In this document: piece after piece, positions 42,214-51,621 of the stretch
How the letters are laid out: each line of letters begins with the position of its first letter
How positions within the stretch are numbered: the first letter of the stretch is position 1
Origin: Serratia liquefaciens
Lineage (GTDB): Bacteria > Pseudomonadota > Gammaproteobacteria > Enterobacterales > Enterobacteriaceae
DNA length: 64,000 nucleotides
Direction: 5' to 3'
Assembly: GCF_027594825.1 (NCBI RefSeq)
Contig: NZ_CP088930.1
Coordinates: forward strand, 4,463,019-4,527,018
Program-made: the position numbers and the translations under genes
The notes under the pieces: model-generated
The model's input: the letters and a program-made list of their open reading frames with translations, nothing else
Told to the model about the DNA's origin: nothing
Database searches by the model: none

Positions 42214-43518
42214 ATGCTGTTACGATTCAGTCAGTTAAACACCCACAGCCGCGCTGAGTTGAGCGCGATAGAAAATGCCGTTGCCATGATCGTATTTAAA
42301 CCCGATGGTACCGTGCTGCGCGCTAACGATTTATTTCTAAAAACGATGGGATTTCAACGACAGGAAGTTATCGGCCAGCATCACCGCCTCTTTTGTTCCC
42401 CGGAATATGTCGCCAGCCCGGCATACCGCAAACACTGGGATATGTTAAATAATGGCCAGCCCATTACCGATAATATAAAACGCATTCGCAAAGACGGAGA
42501 GGCCGTGTGGCTGCAGGGCACCTATACCCCTGTCATGAATAAACAGGGGCGGGTGGTGGAGATCGTCAAGATCGCCAGCGTTGTGACGGAGCGCATCACC
42601 CAGGCACAGGAGCATCGGAGCCTGCTGTCGGCGCTAAACCGTTCGATGGCAATGATCACCTTTGACGCGCAGGGCAAGATCCTTGCCGCCAACGACAATA
42701 TGCTGAAATTGATGGGATACCGAATCGAGGAGGCGCGTGGGCAAGCGCATGCGGTGCTCTGCCCACCCGAGTTTGCCCACTCTGACGATTACCACCAGCA
42801 TTGGCGACGTCTCGCTCGGGGCGAGTTTATCACCGGGCGTTTTGAACGAGTGAACCGACGCGGAGAGCGAGTATGGCTGGAGGCCAGCTACAACCCGATC
42901 ATCGACGATGACGGACAAGTGGTGAAGGTGGTGAAAATCGCTCAGGACATCACCCAACAGATGATCCAGCAGCAGCACGAAGAAGAAATGGTACGTAATG
43001 CGCACCATCTATCGTTGGATACCGACAGAACTGCGGCGCAGGGAGCGGTGATCGTTCAGCAGGCCGTGGCGGGCATGCAACAGGTTGAAGCAGCTGCGCG
43101 CGATACTTCCGCGGTGGTAAGTGAACTGGGCATTGGTTCACAGCAGATAGGTACCATGGTGGAGGCCATCCGCAAAATCGCCTCTCAAACCAACCTGTTG
43201 GCGATTAACGCTTCGATTGAGGCTGCACATGCGGGCGAGCACGGGAGAGGATTTGCCGTTGTCGCCAATGAAGTGCGAACCCTGGCGGAGCAGTCTCGTC
43301 AGGCGGCGACCGAAATTGAACGTATCACCCAAGCCATTCAGCAGGGGGTAGCGGCGGCCATCGCCGGGATGGCCGTCTGTGTGGAACAGGCTGGCGGTGG
43401 CGTAGCGTTGACGCACGATGCCGGTGAAGTGATTAATCGGGTGAACGTTGGTATGCAGGATGTGGTGAAACTGATGCAGACGTTTACCACGGTGCAGCAG
43501 GGGGAAACCGCCCATTGA
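42214..43518 (+). CDS. soluble PAS-PAS-MCP transducer, BdlA-like
   Basis: A 434-residue chemotaxis transducer without transmembrane segments. PAS1 is at about 16-127 (with RLFCSPEY) and PAS2 at about 138-250 (with AVLCPPEF), each closed by a PAC-type VVEIVKIA or VVKVVKIA strand. The signalling domain (about 260-425) contains the conserved tip [28 protein letters not shown] in a shortened form, with little room for methylation helices. The layout matches Pseudomonas BdlA, which controls biofilm dispersal and binds no membrane sensor. AGAAGGA precedes the ATG. It is monocistronic. Confidence 0.85.
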   Translation: MLLRFSQLNTHSRAELSAIENAVAMIVFKPDGTVLRANDLFLKTMGFQRQEVIGQHHRLFCSPEYVASPAYRKHWDMLNNGQPITDNIKRIRKDGEAVWLQGTYTPVMNKQGRVVEIVKIASVVTERITQAQEHRSLLSALNRSMAMITFDAQGKILAANDNMLKLMGYRIEEARGQAHAVLCPPEFAHSDDYHQHWRRLARGEFITGRFERVNRRGERVWLEASYNPIIDDDGQVVKVVKIAQDITQQMIQQQHEEEMVRNAHHLSLDTDRTAAQGAVIVQQAVAGMQQVEAAARDTSAVVSELGIGSQQIGTMVEAIRKIASQTNLLAINASIEAAHAGEHGRGFAVVANEVRTLAEQSRQAATEIERITQAIQQGVAAAIAGMAVCVEQAGGGVALTHDAGEVINRVNVGMQDVVKLMQTFTTVQQGETAH

Positions 43519-43749
43519 GGCAACAGGCGCTAGCTTGCAATGGGCAGGTTAGCGCCTCTTATCTGCGCATTACAATCTTGAAAATGGACCAACCCCGCCC
43601 CGCTAGACGAATTGCCCGTCCCGTGAACCAAGTGGAGGCAAGCCCCACACATTGCTGGAACAGTTGATTTTTCAGTATATTAAAGTGGCACCAGACTCGG
43701 GTGGGCCGCCTGATAGGCGGTGAATGGAAAAATCCCTCGGAGATAAGTG

Positions 43750-44760
43750 ATGAAGAAAATAGCCGCCTGCACACTGGCGCTGCTCGCGGTGATGCTGGGG
43801 TGGATCCTCTATGCCAATGACTATCAATTTGTCGCCGAACCCATTGCGTTGAATGCGGGCGGCAATCGGCTTACCGGTTCGTTAGTCTTGCCGAAAAAAA
43901 TGTCGGGTAAGCCGGGTGTCATTGTCTTTATTCATGGTGATGGTCCGGCCAACGCGGATTTGGATGAAGGTTATTACAGTCTTTGGGAAACCATGGCTGA
44001 ACAAGGGTACGCCGTTTTGGCCTTCGACAAGGCGGGTGTTGGAGGATCTTCCGGCAACTGGCTACATCAAACCCTGCGAGACAGGGCCAAGGAAGCGGTC
44101 GACATTATTGATTGGGCAAGAAACGATGGGCGATTTAATTCACGATGCATCGGGCTGTGGGGCGCCAGTCAGGCCGGTTGGGTGATGCCTGAAATTGTCG
44201 CCGAACGACCGGATGTCGCCTTCACGCTGGCGGTGGCGCCAGCGATTAACTGGCTTCGCCAGGGGCGCTATAACACTCGGGCGGAAATGGTGGCTGCGGG
44301 GAAAACGGAGTCAGAGATTAAGGCGCGTGAGGCTCAGGACCGACGTTTGCTGTTACTGCTCAGTCAGCCCGACGGCTATGCGCAGTATCGCAAAACTTAT
44401 GGCGATTCGGTGACCATCAGCGCCGATCGTTGGCAGTTTATTCGCGCCAATATGGCCAGTGATGCCACTGATGCATTGCGTAACTTCAAAACGCCGGTGC
44501 ACCTGATCGTCGGAGGACGCGATCTTAACGTGGACGTCGATGAAACCGAACGTGTCTACCGGCAGAATATCGCTGCCAATTTGCTGACGGTAACCCGTGT
44601 CGAGCCTGCCGATCATAAGATGTTAAAACCGCTGTTTGCTCGTCACCCGGGGCTGATCAATGTAGTCGGCCTGTTCGCTCCGCGATCGCTTCAAGACCCT
44701 GCTTATCTGCAGGACGTGGCGGCCTTCCTTGGCGCTCAGCCTTGTAGCAAAGGATCTTAA
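43750..44760 (+). CDS. secreted or membrane-anchored alpha/beta hydrolase
   Basis: A 336-residue protein with an N-terminal hydrophobic segment (ACTLALLAVMLGWILYA) that is either a signal anchor or an uncleaved signal peptide. The hydrolase fold is shown by the oxyanion region VIVFIHGDGP, the nucleophile elbow GASQAG, an Asp in GGRDLNVD and a His in PADHKM. It is probably an esterase or peptidase-like enzyme facing the periplasm. GGAG lies nine bases before the ATG at 43750. A short hairpin CCGCCT-GAT-AGGCGG (43706-43720) is in the leader. It converges with ybiO (3-base gap). Confidence 0.83.
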   Translation: MKKIAACTLALLAVMLGWILYANDYQFVAEPIALNAGGNRLTGSLVLPKKMSGKPGVIVFIHGDGPANADLDEGYYSLWETMAEQGYAVLAFDKAGVGGSSGNWLHQTLRDRAKEAVDIIDWARNDGRFNSRCIGLWGASQAGWVMPEIVAERPDVAFTLAVAPAINWLRQGRYNTRAEMVAAGKTESEIKAREAQDRRLLLLLSQPDGYAQYRKTYGDSVTISADRWQFIRANMASDATDALRNFKTPVHLIVGGRDLNVDVDETERVYRQNIAANLLTVTRVEPADHKMLKPLFARHPGLINVVGLFAPRSLQDPAYLQDVAAFLGAQPCSKGS

Positions 44761-44763
44761 TCG

Positions 44764-46980
44764 TCATTGCGCCGCAGGCTGTTCGCCAGCGTTTTCGGCG
44801 TAAGAAAGTTGAATGGCCTGCTGCGGCATGGCGATACCGGCTTGGTCAAAATGTATTTTGACCAGGCGGTCGAGGGCATATTGCACCACCCACTGCTTTA
44901 ACGCCTGGGTGCGCACGGTCACCCGGGTGGTGAAGGAGCGATCGCCCAGCGCCACTACGCCGTTGAACACCGGCTCACCCACCAGAAAATGCTTCACCTG
45001 CTCGTCTTGTTTCAATGCGGCGACGGCCTGATGCAGCACCTCATGAACATGATCGATATCTTCGTCACGGCTGACGCTGTAGTTGGCGCGGTAGACGCCA
45101 AATTCGCGGGCGTAGTTTGCCAGCGTCGTGATCGAAGAAAAGGGGACGATATGATACACGCCGTAATCGTCCCGCAGGCCGATTGAACGGATAGTCATGC
45201 GCTCTACCGTACCGGTAATGCCGCTGACGGTTACGTACTCGCCGGTATTCATGCCGTTCTCAAACTGAATGAATACGCCGGTGATCACGTCCTTGACCAG
45301 CGTTTGCGCGCCAAAACTGATGGCCAATCCCAGCGCTCCGGCCCCGGCCAGCAGCGGCGCAATGTTAATCCCCACCTGCGACAGCACAATCATAATGGTA
45401 ATGGTGCTGATAACGATGGCCAGCACGTTACGAAACAGCGTTAGCAGCGTGCGTTCGCGCGCGCTGGGACGGATGCCGTTGCTCAACTCCAGCGCCAGTC
45501 GATGCTCGATAACGCTGGCCATCAGGGTCCAGCTGATAACCGCAATCACCAGAATCAGCAGGATATGTACCAGTCCGCCGACGATTTTTTCCCCGTTTTC
45601 GCTGCTTGCCCACTGGTAAAGGTTGATCAGATGCCAGGCGTCAAACAGCAGTAGCGTGACCGTCAGTACCACCATCACCCGCAATATTTTCAACCCATTG
45701 GGAATATAGGAATTAATACGCCGTTCCAGCATCGGATAGCGCCGGTTGACATCATCCGGCAGCGAAATCCGGCGGAAAATCCAGCGGGTCAGTTGGCCGG
45801 AGATCAACGCACCGACGCCGATAACCACCAGGCTTTTCACCGTTGCGGTCATCATAAAGTTCAGGCTGTTGCCAATATCAAACTGCGACAGCGCAAACAG
45901 CACCAGGAAATAAGCGATCGCCAGCAGGTGCCAGACGTGGCCCAAACCGCGCAGAATGATGCTGAAGAACGCCATCGATCGTTCGGCCAGCAGGTTTATC
46001 TGGAGTTGTATCGGCTTACGGTTACGCAGGATCAACGCCAGTGCGTATAACGTCAGTGCCAGCATGATGACCAGATTGGCTGCGGCGGCTGCAGGGTAAC
46101 TGATCTGTGTCGCCACTACCGGCACCACCACCATCAGGCCGTAGCCGATCAGGCCACTTAGCCAGGCAAGGCGCGTATTCCAGTAATGGGCGACGGCATC
46201 GGAGAACGCAAAAGGACGCAGGTAATCGAAATTCGGTGCAAAAATCAGCCGCAGCACCGCCTTGAAGAATTCGATCACCGCGAAGGCGCTAAGAAACAGG
46301 GTTTGCAGCCGCAATATGGTGGCGTTGTCGGCGTGAACATGGCGGGCAAACAGGTTGCCGGCAGTTAGCGCCAGCAACAACACCAGCAAATCGATAGCGA
46401 AGGCGCCGAGGATCGCCGTTGGCAGTTTGTACCACGAATCATGCTGCAGTTTGGCGTTGTGCCCCCAGTTGCCGATGCGTTTGTATAGCGGGCGGATTAT
46501 CCGGCGGATCAGATGGAAGAGGGCGAAGGTCAGCGCAACCGTCAGCAGAAAATAGCCCAAAGCCCGAAAGAAAACGTCCGGATGGAAAGTGCGTTTGGGC
46601 CCAGAGTCGATCAGCTTTTGCCTCGAGTTTAATTTCTTGTCGAGGGTGCTAAGGCCGTCCTGAGCCAGGCTGGTCAGGTTGTCACTCAGTGAGTCGGATG
46701 GCTTAGGCGTCTCGGTTTTGGGCTGCTGCGCAGTGGAAGATTCGCCAGCGGCCTGCCTGAGGTGGCTAATCAGCCCGGCACGGGCTTTGTCGTCTTGCAG
46801 AATGTCTGCGAGCGCGGCGTAAGAGGCTTTTTGCTGCTCTGTTTGGGAACTGGCATCGGTATTCTGTGCGGGCTGCGCCGCAGCCTGCGGGGAAAGGGCG
46901 CAGGTTATCAGCAGTAGCAGCAGGGGGAACAGCTGTTCTCGCAGATGAGAACCGAATCGGGAGTATGCGGTGGCGGGCAT
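44764..46980 (-). CDS. ybiO: mechanosensitive channel YbiO (MscM-type)
   Basis: A 738-residue MscS-family channel. Signal peptide (cleavage near SPQAAAQ), a periplasmic N-terminal part of about 130 residues, several transmembrane helices, and the MscS pore-lining region (LLAGAGALGLAISFGAQTLVKD) followed by the beta domain VSGITGTVERMTIRSIGLRDD. Length and position beside glnQ agree with E. coli YbiO (741 residues). It protects against osmotic downshock with small conductance. Confidence 0.93.
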   Translation of the reverse strand: MPATAYSRFGSHLREQLFPLLLLLITCALSPQAAAQPAQNTDASSQTEQQKASYAALADILQDDKARAGLISHLRQAAGESSTAQQPKTETPKPSDSLSDNLTSLAQDGLSTLDKKLNSRQKLIDSGPKRTFHPDVFFRALGYFLLTVALTFALFHLIRRIIRPLYKRIGNWGHNAKLQHDSWYKLPTAILGAFAIDLLVLLLALTAGNLFARHVHADNATILRLQTLFLSAFAVIEFFKAVLRLIFAPNFDYLRPFAFSDAVAHYWNTRLAWLSGLIGYGLMVVVPVVATQISYPAAAAANLVIMLALTLYALALILRNRKPIQLQINLLAERSMAFFSIILRGLGHVWHLLAIAYFLVLFALSQFDIGNSLNFMMTATVKSLVVIGVGALISGQLTRWIFRRISLPDDVNRRYPMLERRINSYIPNGLKILRVMVVLTVTLLLFDAWHLINLYQWASSENGEKIVGGLVHILLILVIAVISWTLMASVIEHRLALELSNGIRPSARERTLLTLFRNVLAIVISTITIMIVLSQVGINIAPLLAGAGALGLAISFGAQTLVKDVITGVFIQFENGMNTGEYVTVSGITGTVERMTIRSIGLRDDYGVYHIVPFSSITTLANYAREFGVYRANYSVSRDEDIDHVHEVLHQAVAALKQDEQVKHFLVGEPVFNGVVALGDRSFTTRVTVRTQALKQWVVQYALDRLVKIHFDQAGIAMPQQAIQLSYAENAGEQPAAQ

Positions 46981-47093
46981 GTATCCTCTCTTGGGGCTCT
47001 GTAAATCGGCGGATTAAATACAAATGTTAAGAAAAACAAAGAATATAGTAGGAAATGAAGAGAGGCAGGGAGTGATAACGCGTGCTAAATAGA

Positions 47094-47122
47094 AACGGCG
47101 GACCTGAAACAGGTCCGCCGTT
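47094..47122 (-). terminator. terminator of the glnHPQ operon
   Basis: AACGGCGGACCTG / CAGGTCCGCCGTT, a perfect 13-bp stem with loop AAA. On the minus strand it is followed by TTTCTATTT. Confidence 0.88.
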
Positions 47123-47134
47123 GAGCAGGGTAAA

Positions 47135-47857
47135 TCAGGATACGTGCTGCAAGAACTCCTGCAAGCGCGGGCTTGGCGGGTGATTGATCAGGTCATGCGG
47201 GTTGCCGTCTTCTGCAATCCGGCCCTTATCAATAAAGATCAGCCGCGAAGCCACTTTTTCGGCAAAGCCGACTTCGTGGGTAACGATGACCATGGTCATG
47301 CCTTCTTCGGCCAGATCCTGCATAACCTTCAGCACTTCATGACGCAGTTCCGGGTCAAGTGCGGAGGTCGGTTCGTCAAACAGCATCATTTTCGGTTTGA
47401 CTGCCAGAGCACGGGCGATGGCCACGCGCTGCTGTTGACCGCCGGAAAGTTCGGAGGGGTAGTGATGGGCACGTTCCGCCAGGCCGACTTTGGCCAGCAG
47501 TTCACGCGCCAGTTTTTCCGCATCCGACTTTTTCAAACCGCGAACGCGAATGGGGCCAAAGGCGACGTTTTCCAAAGCGGTCAGGTGTGGGAACAGGTAA
47601 AACTGCTGGAATACCATGCCGGCTTCCTGACGGATCAGGCGATCGTCAACCTTGGGATCGTTAGCTTTCAGACCATCGACGATCAGATCGCCGCTGGTGA
47701 TCTCTTCCAGCTTGTTGATGCAGCGCAGCAGCGTGGATTTGCCGGAGCCGGACGGCCCGATAATCACCACCACTTCACCCTGATTAATTTTCAGGTCGAT
47801 ATTGTGCAGCACCTGGGTTTGCCCAAAATGCTTGGAGACGTTTTTAAATTCAATCAC
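47135..47857 (-). CDS. glnQ: glutamine ABC transporter ATPase GlnQ
   Basis: A 240-residue ATPase with Walker [10 protein letters not shown], signature [15 protein letters not shown], Walker [14 protein letters not shown] and switch His in VIVTHE. It powers uptake of glutamine with GlnP and GlnH. It overlaps glnP by four bases and is last in the operon, followed by a strong terminator. Order and sequence match E. coli. Confidence 0.96.
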   Translation of the reverse strand: MIEFKNVSKHFGQTQVLHNIDLKINQGEVVVIIGPSGSGKSTLLRCINKLEEITSGDLIVDGLKANDPKVDDRLIRQEAGMVFQQFYLFPHLTALENVAFGPIRVRGLKKSDAEKLARELLAKVGLAERAHHYPSELSGGQQQRVAIARALAVKPKMMLFDEPTSALDPELRHEVLKVMQDLAEEGMTMVIVTHEVGFAEKVASRLIFIDKGRIAEDGNPHDLINHPPSPRLQEFLQHVS

Positions 47858-48513
47858 AGGATTTTCATCCTTCTTTCCAGACGACGCAGCACGAAGCTCA
47901 GCACCAGGGTAATAATCAGATAAATAACCGCCACGGCGCTCCAGATTTCCAGCGCGCGGAAGTTGCCGGCAATAATTTCCTGGCCCTGACGGGTCAGTTC
48001 CGCCACGCCGATCACGATAAACAGCGAGGTATCTTTAATGCTGATGATCCACTGGTTACCCAGCGGCGGCAGCATACGGCGCAGCGCCAGCGGCATGATG
48101 ACATAACGGATGGTCTCGCGGCGCGACAGACCCAACGCCAGGCCTGCTTCACGGAAGCCGCTGTGGATCGACAACACGGCACCGCGGGTGATTTCCGCAA
48201 TGTAGGCGCCGGAGTTGATCATAATGGTGACCACCGCCGCGCTAAAGGGATCGATGCGCAAATCGCTAAAAGCCATCGGCAGGGCGAAGTAGATAAACAT
48301 TACCTGCACCACGATAGGCGTGCCGCGGATAACTTCGATGAATACCAGGGCGACATGGTTGGCAATCCAACCGCCGTAGGTACGGGCAAAACCGGCAACG
48401 AGGCCGATGATCAGGCCGCCAATCAGACCGAGGACCGAAATCCAGAGGGTCATTTTGGCGCCTTCTAACAGGATAGGGATGGCGGGCCAGATGGCGCTCC
48501 AGTCGAACTGCAT
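47854..48513 (-). CDS. glnP: glutamine ABC transporter permease GlnP
   Basis: A 219-residue inner-membrane permease nearly identical to E. coli GlnP over long stretches ([13 protein letters not shown] start, [21 protein letters not shown] loop). The start is set at 48513 by comparison; an in-frame ATG at 48537 would add eight residues. It overlaps glnQ by four bases. A stem-loop separates it from glnH. Confidence 0.96.
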   Translation of the reverse strand: MQFDWSAIWPAIPILLEGAKMTLWISVLGLIGGLIIGLVAGFARTYGGWIANHVALVFIEVIRGTPIVVQVMFIYFALPMAFSDLRIDPFSAAVVTIMINSGAYIAEITRGAVLSIHSGFREAGLALGLSRRETIRYVIMPLALRRMLPPLGNQWIISIKDTSLFIVIGVAELTRQGQEIIAGNFRALEIWSAVAVIYLIITLVLSFVLRRLERRMKIL

Positions 48514-48558
48514 GGTGTTTTCTCCCGGTGATCCCAAACGTGGGAATCAGATACAACA

Positions 48559-48591
48559 AAGCGCAGGGGCTAAGGCACCACCCCTGTGCTT
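48559..48591 (-). terminator. intercistronic stem-loop glnH-glnP
   Basis: AAGCGCAGGGG / CCCCTGTGCTT pair at 10 of 11 positions around an 11-base loop. It probably limits read-through or stabilises glnH mRNA, keeping the binding protein in excess. Confidence 0.6.
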
Positions 48592-48618
48592 AAGTGAATC
48601 AGTGACTGATTGCATCCG

Positions 48619-49362
48619 TTATTTAGGTTCGGTACCGAACCATTTTTTGTAGATTTCGTTGTAGGTGCCGTTGTCGCGCAGCGTTTTCAGCGCGCCATTC
48701 ACCTTCACGCGCAGTTCGTCACTGCCTTTAGGGAAGGCGATGCCGTATTGCTGTGCTTCCAGCGAATCGCCAACGGTTTTGAACTTGCCGGCGCCGGCGG
48801 TTTTAATGAAGTACAGAATGTTTGGCGTGTCGTGCAGCACCGCGTCAGCGCGCTTGGTGCCCAGTTCCATATAGGCGTTGTCGATGTTCGGGAACTGACG
48901 CAGGTCTTTGGTTTTGATGTGCTGCTTGGCGTAATCCACGGAGCCGGTGCCACTCTTCACCGCCACCACTTTGCCGTTCAGATCGTCAATGCCCTTGATG
49001 CTGTCGTCGTTGGCGTTAACCATCACCAGCAGGCCGCTTTTGTAGTAGCCGTCAGAGAATTCGATGGCTTTTTTACGTTCTTCGGTAATGGTGATGCCGG
49101 CCAGCGCCAGATCGATATTTTTGGTTTGCAGTGCCGGGATGATGCCGCTGAAATCCATCGGCTTCAGGGTGTAATCCAGTTTCAGTTCTTTGGCGATAGC
49201 GGCCCACAGGTCGATATCGAAACCAACGTATTTATCGCCTTGTTTGAATTCAAAGGGAACGAATGCGGTATCGGTAGCGACGACCAGTTTGTCTGCTGCG
49301 TGGGAGCTTACGGCAAAGGCCAGCGAAAGTGCGGCCAGGGAGACTTTAAAAATTGACTTCAT
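48619..49362 (-). CDS. glnH: glutamine-binding periplasmic protein GlnH
   Basis: A 247-residue periplasmic binding protein with a 22-residue signal peptide (cleavage [10 protein letters not shown]). The lobe motifs [20 protein letters not shown] and the ligand-contact region ([20 protein letters not shown]) match E. coli GlnH. The ATG at 49362 gives a clean signal peptide; 49398 would add an unrelated leader. Transcription probably starts from a sigma-54-type promoter. Confidence 0.96.
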   Translation of the reverse strand: MKSIFKVSLAALSLAFAVSSHAADKLVVATDTAFVPFEFKQGDKYVGFDIDLWAAIAKELKLDYTLKPMDFSGIIPALQTKNIDLALAGITITEERKKAIEFSDGYYKSGLLVMVNANDDSIKGIDDLNGKVVAVKSGTGSVDYAKQHIKTKDLRQFPNIDNAYMELGTKRADAVLHDTPNILYFIKTAGAGKFKTVGDSLEAQQYGIAFPKGSDELRVKVNGALKTLRDNGTYNEIYKKWFGTEPK

Positions 49363-49420
49363 GAGAGGAATTTCCTGTACAGGTTGCGGATTACCCATTT
49401 TTTATATTGCAGTTGGTGCC

Positions 49421-49437
49421 ATGAAAAAATCGTGCCA
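49421..49437 (-). promoter_or_regulatory. sigma-54-type promoter of glnHPQ (glnHp2-like)
   Basis: On the minus strand TGGCACGATTTTTTCAT matches the -24 GG element (TGGCACG) with a T-rich -12 region that lacks the usual GC (TTTC instead of TTGC). This weakened -12 is also what I recall of E. coli glnHp2. It lies about 60 bases upstream of the glnH ATG. Confidence 0.6.
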
Positions 49438-49508
49438 TGTTTTCAACTACTATAAAAACAAAGAGTTGTGGTGTGATGTTGAGTCTGAAGGTCGAATTAT
49501 TATTTTTA

Positions 49509-49558
49509 TGCACCAAATTGAGGCCCCAAAATAGTGCTTTTGGCGTCCTGTTGGTGCA
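49509..49558 (-). promoter_or_regulatory. candidate NtrC enhancer half sites
   Basis: TGCACC at 49509-49514 and GGTGCA at 49553-49558 are full half sites of the NtrC palindrome; their partner halves match only 3 of 6 positions. They lie about 100-150 bases upstream of the inferred start, a normal NtrC distance. A further GGTGCA occurs at 49667-49672. Confidence 0.45.
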
Positions 49559-49721
49559 CGGGTCTATCATTAACCAAATAATGGGGCTGAAACAACCGAT
49601 AGTTAACGGTTTCGCTTCAATATTGATAACTAACTCTAACTTTTATGCCGCAAGGTTGTTGCATTTGGTGCAGGAGTGTTCTGTCAGAGAGGTCAGGAGG
49701 GGATATTTTGCGTTGATAAGC

Positions 49722-49988
49722 TCAACGCAGCTGGCTGTCTTTACTGCCGCGACGGTTATACAAACTGCTCGCCGCCCGCTTTTTATCCAGCTCGGTTTGG
49801 CAGGCCAGGCAATAACGCACGCCTTTCAGCGCCTGCCGCCGGGCCAACGGGATTTCTTCCCCGCATTCCTGGCAGTAATGCTCACTTTCCCCTTGACCCA
49901 GCGCCTGTCTTGCACGCTGTACGGCATCGTCGACGGTGGAGTCAATTTGATCTTGCACGGCACCGTCTGCCGCCCATCCGCTTGCCAT
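49722..49988 (-). CDS. ybiI: DksA/TraR-type zinc-finger protein YbiI
   Basis: An 88-residue protein with a C4 zinc finger (C-x2-C ... C-x2-C in HYCQECGEEIP and VRYCLACQTE) and the conserved ends MASGWA and YNRRGSKDSQLR, the same as E. coli YbiI. Its function is unknown; DksA relatives act at the RNA polymerase secondary channel, but YbiI lacks the long coiled coil. The ATG at 49988 is chosen by that comparison. It sits between glnH and dps, unlike in E. coli, where it is nearer ybiB. Confidence 0.9.
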   Translation of the reverse strand: MASGWAADGAVQDQIDSTVDDAVQRARQALGQGESEHYCQECGEEIPLARRQALKGVRYCLACQTELDKKRAASSLYNRRGSKDSQLR

Positions 49989-50074
49989 GATCACCTCGCT
50001 TGTGTTGAGCCTTCGTCAGTTCGTTTTATCTACTATGGGCTGTTTTTTGAGCAATTCAAGCGGCGCAAAAGAAA

Positions 50075-50104
50075 AACAGGCTGGGGCAAAGCCCGCAGCC
50101 TGTT
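50075..50104 (-). terminator. terminator of dps
   Basis: AACAGGCTG-GGGC-AAA-GCCC-G-CAGCCTGTT stem, followed on the minus strand by TTTTC and TTTT. Rho-independent terminator 43 bases after the dps stop. Confidence 0.85.
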
Positions 50105-50147
50105 CAATCCCGCAATGCGGAACGCTTTGATTGTCTGTCGCGCAGAT

Positions 50148-50651
50148 TTATTCGATGTTGGACTCGATAAACCACAGGAACTTGTCCAGATCGCGTGAAG
50201 CTGCGGTGAACATATCCGCGGTATCTTCATCGGCGACTTCTGTGATGGCCTTGCGAATGTCGTTCGCCGCCACACCGTAGCGATCGGCCAGCGCTTTCAG
50301 GTGTTCCTGCACGCTGTGGATGTTGGTTGGATAGCTTTTCAGCGGAGTCTTGTCGTTCACGACCTGCACGGTACCCAATGCCACGCCGCCCAACTGCACC
50401 ACGCGCTCGGCAAAAGTGTCCAGGTGATCGATGATGGCGGTGCGGAACCCGTCCAGCATTTCATGCACGGCAATGAAGTTGGCACCACGCATGTTCCAGT
50501 GTGCCTGCTTGGTGATCAACGACAGGTCGGTAAATTGAACAACCTGATGGTTCAACGCCTTGATGGCTTCCAGTTTGGTTTTTTCGTCCATGTCATTACG
50601 AGTGTAAAGCAGCTCAGAAGATTTCGTTTTCACCAGTTTAGCGGTACTCAT
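50148..50651 (-). CDS. dps: DNA-protection ferritin-like protein Dps
   Basis: A 167-residue dodecameric ferroxidase, the same length as E. coli Dps. The intersubunit iron site residues H51, H63, D67, D78 and E82 are all in place ([31 protein letters not shown]). The lysine-rich N-terminus ([12 protein letters not shown]) can contact DNA. It protects DNA in stationary phase and oxidative stress. Monocistronic, with its own promoter and terminator. Confidence 0.97.
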   Translation of the reverse strand: MSTAKLVKTKSSELLYTRNDMDEKTKLEAIKALNHQVVQFTDLSLITKQAHWNMRGANFIAVHEMLDGFRTAIIDHLDTFAERVVQLGGVALGTVQVVNDKTPLKSYPTNIHSVQEHLKALADRYGVAANDIRKAITEVADEDTADMFTAASRDLDKFLWFIESNIE

Positions 50652-50700
50652 ATCAGATATCCTCTCGTTAGTTCGTTGTCCTATTTTTGTTACGGGGATA

Positions 50701-50729
50701 ATTATAGCAGCGATATAGCATTTTGCAGG
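50701..50729 (-). promoter_or_regulatory. candidate dps promoter
   Basis: Minus-strand extended -10 TGCTATAAT (50701-50709) with a poor -35-like CCTGCA (50724-50729). The start would be near 50694, giving a leader of about 43 bases. The extended -10 with a weak -35 fits stationary-phase (sigma-S) use. Confidence 0.55.
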
Positions 50730-51045
50730 CCGAAAATGGCTATCGGATAGATAGGCTATAACGAATTGAAAATTAACTCCAGTAAGGGTAAGGTTATATG
50801 GATATATTTATTTTTATCTCAATTAGATGAATTGTAAGGGTATTTATTGGTATCTTCTCGCGGAAGTGGTTCCGCAGAGTAATAATTTCAGAAAGGTGTT
50901 TAATAACCATTATCATTTATATTTTTTATAAAGATTACGCATTCTGATTCATTTTTATTTCATTTTATTAATTGCCTGCTAATTCATATTGATAGACGAA
51001 TAACATCCCGCTAAGCTATTTCCCCCCATTTCAGAATTCGCTCCC
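50730..51045. other. AT-rich gap between dps and the kinase gene
   Basis: About 316 bases, clearly AT-rich compared with the rest of the window. It probably carries upstream regulatory sites of dps and the promoter of the kinase gene. No gene is supportable; an ATTATC-type stretch near 50905-50925 is too imperfect for a Fur box call. Confidence 0.35.
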
Positions 51046-51585
51046 ATGAAAATTAACGTCGTTGGAACCAGTGGCAGTGGCAAAAGTACGGTGGCGCGCC
51101 AGCTAGCGGCAAAGTTTGCGCTGCCTCATATCGAGCTGGACAAGCTGTTTTGGCGCCCGCAATGGCAGGGGACACCCGATGACGAGTTTTTGGCGCAGCT
51201 AGCGCAGGCGCTGGCCGCGGCAGAGTCCGGCTGGGTGCTTGACGGCAATTACAGTCGAACCAAAACGATTAAATGGGAAAGCGTTGATTGGGTGGTGTGG
51301 GTAGATTACGGCTTCTGTCGTACGTTGTTTCAGGCGGTGCGTCGTGCCGCTACACGTGCATGGCAAGGTACCGAGTTGTGGCCCGGCACCGGTAACCGCG
51401 AGAGCTTCCGCCGTTCCTTTTTCAGCCGTGATTCCATCGTTTTATGGACCATCAAAACCTACCGTAAAAACCGGGCCGGCTACCTTGCGGACATGAACGA
51501 TGCCCGGTATCGACATATCCGCTTTATCCAGTTGCGCTCTCCTGAGCAGGCGGCGAGGTTTATACGCGCTTTGCCCCAGCACTGA
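51046..51585 (+). CDS. P-loop kinase-like protein (FlaR/adenylate kinase-like)
   Basis: A 179-residue nucleoside kinase-fold protein with Walker [10 protein letters not shown] (7-15) and the family region HIELDKLFWRPQW and VLDGNYSRT. These small adenylate kinase-like proteins are sometimes annotated 'topology modulation protein FlaR'; the true substrate is unknown. There is no clear ribosome site before the ATG. Confidence 0.82.
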   Translation: MKINVVGTSGSGKSTVARQLAAKFALPHIELDKLFWRPQWQGTPDDEFLAQLAQALAAAESGWVLDGNYSRTKTIKWESVDWVVWVDYGFCRTLFQAVRRAATRAWQGTELWPGTGNRESFRRSFFSRDSIVLWTIKTYRKNRAGYLADMNDARYRHIRFIQLRSPEQAARFIRALPQH

Positions 51586-51596
51586 GCGATGAGAAG

Positions 51597-51621
51597 CCGG
51601 CCATCCAGACAGACCGGCCGG
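51597..51621. terminator. hairpin between convergent kinase and YhcH genes
   Basis: CCGGCC / GGCCGG around a 13-base loop in the 36-base convergent gap. There is no T-run, so it is only a weak bidirectional terminator candidate. Confidence 0.35.

Noticed and set aside
48610..49356. 248-residue open frame antisense to glnH
   Set aside because: The sense strand is a clear glnH orthologue; the antisense product has no domain.
49437..50198. 253-residue open frame from the glnH upstream region across ybiI into dps
   Set aside because: It is antisense to the conserved ybiI and the end of dps and crosses the dps terminator.
50895..50940. Fur box upstream of the kinase gene
   Set aside because: ATTATC-like hexamers occur, but the 19-bp consensus has too many mismatches in an AT-rich stretch.
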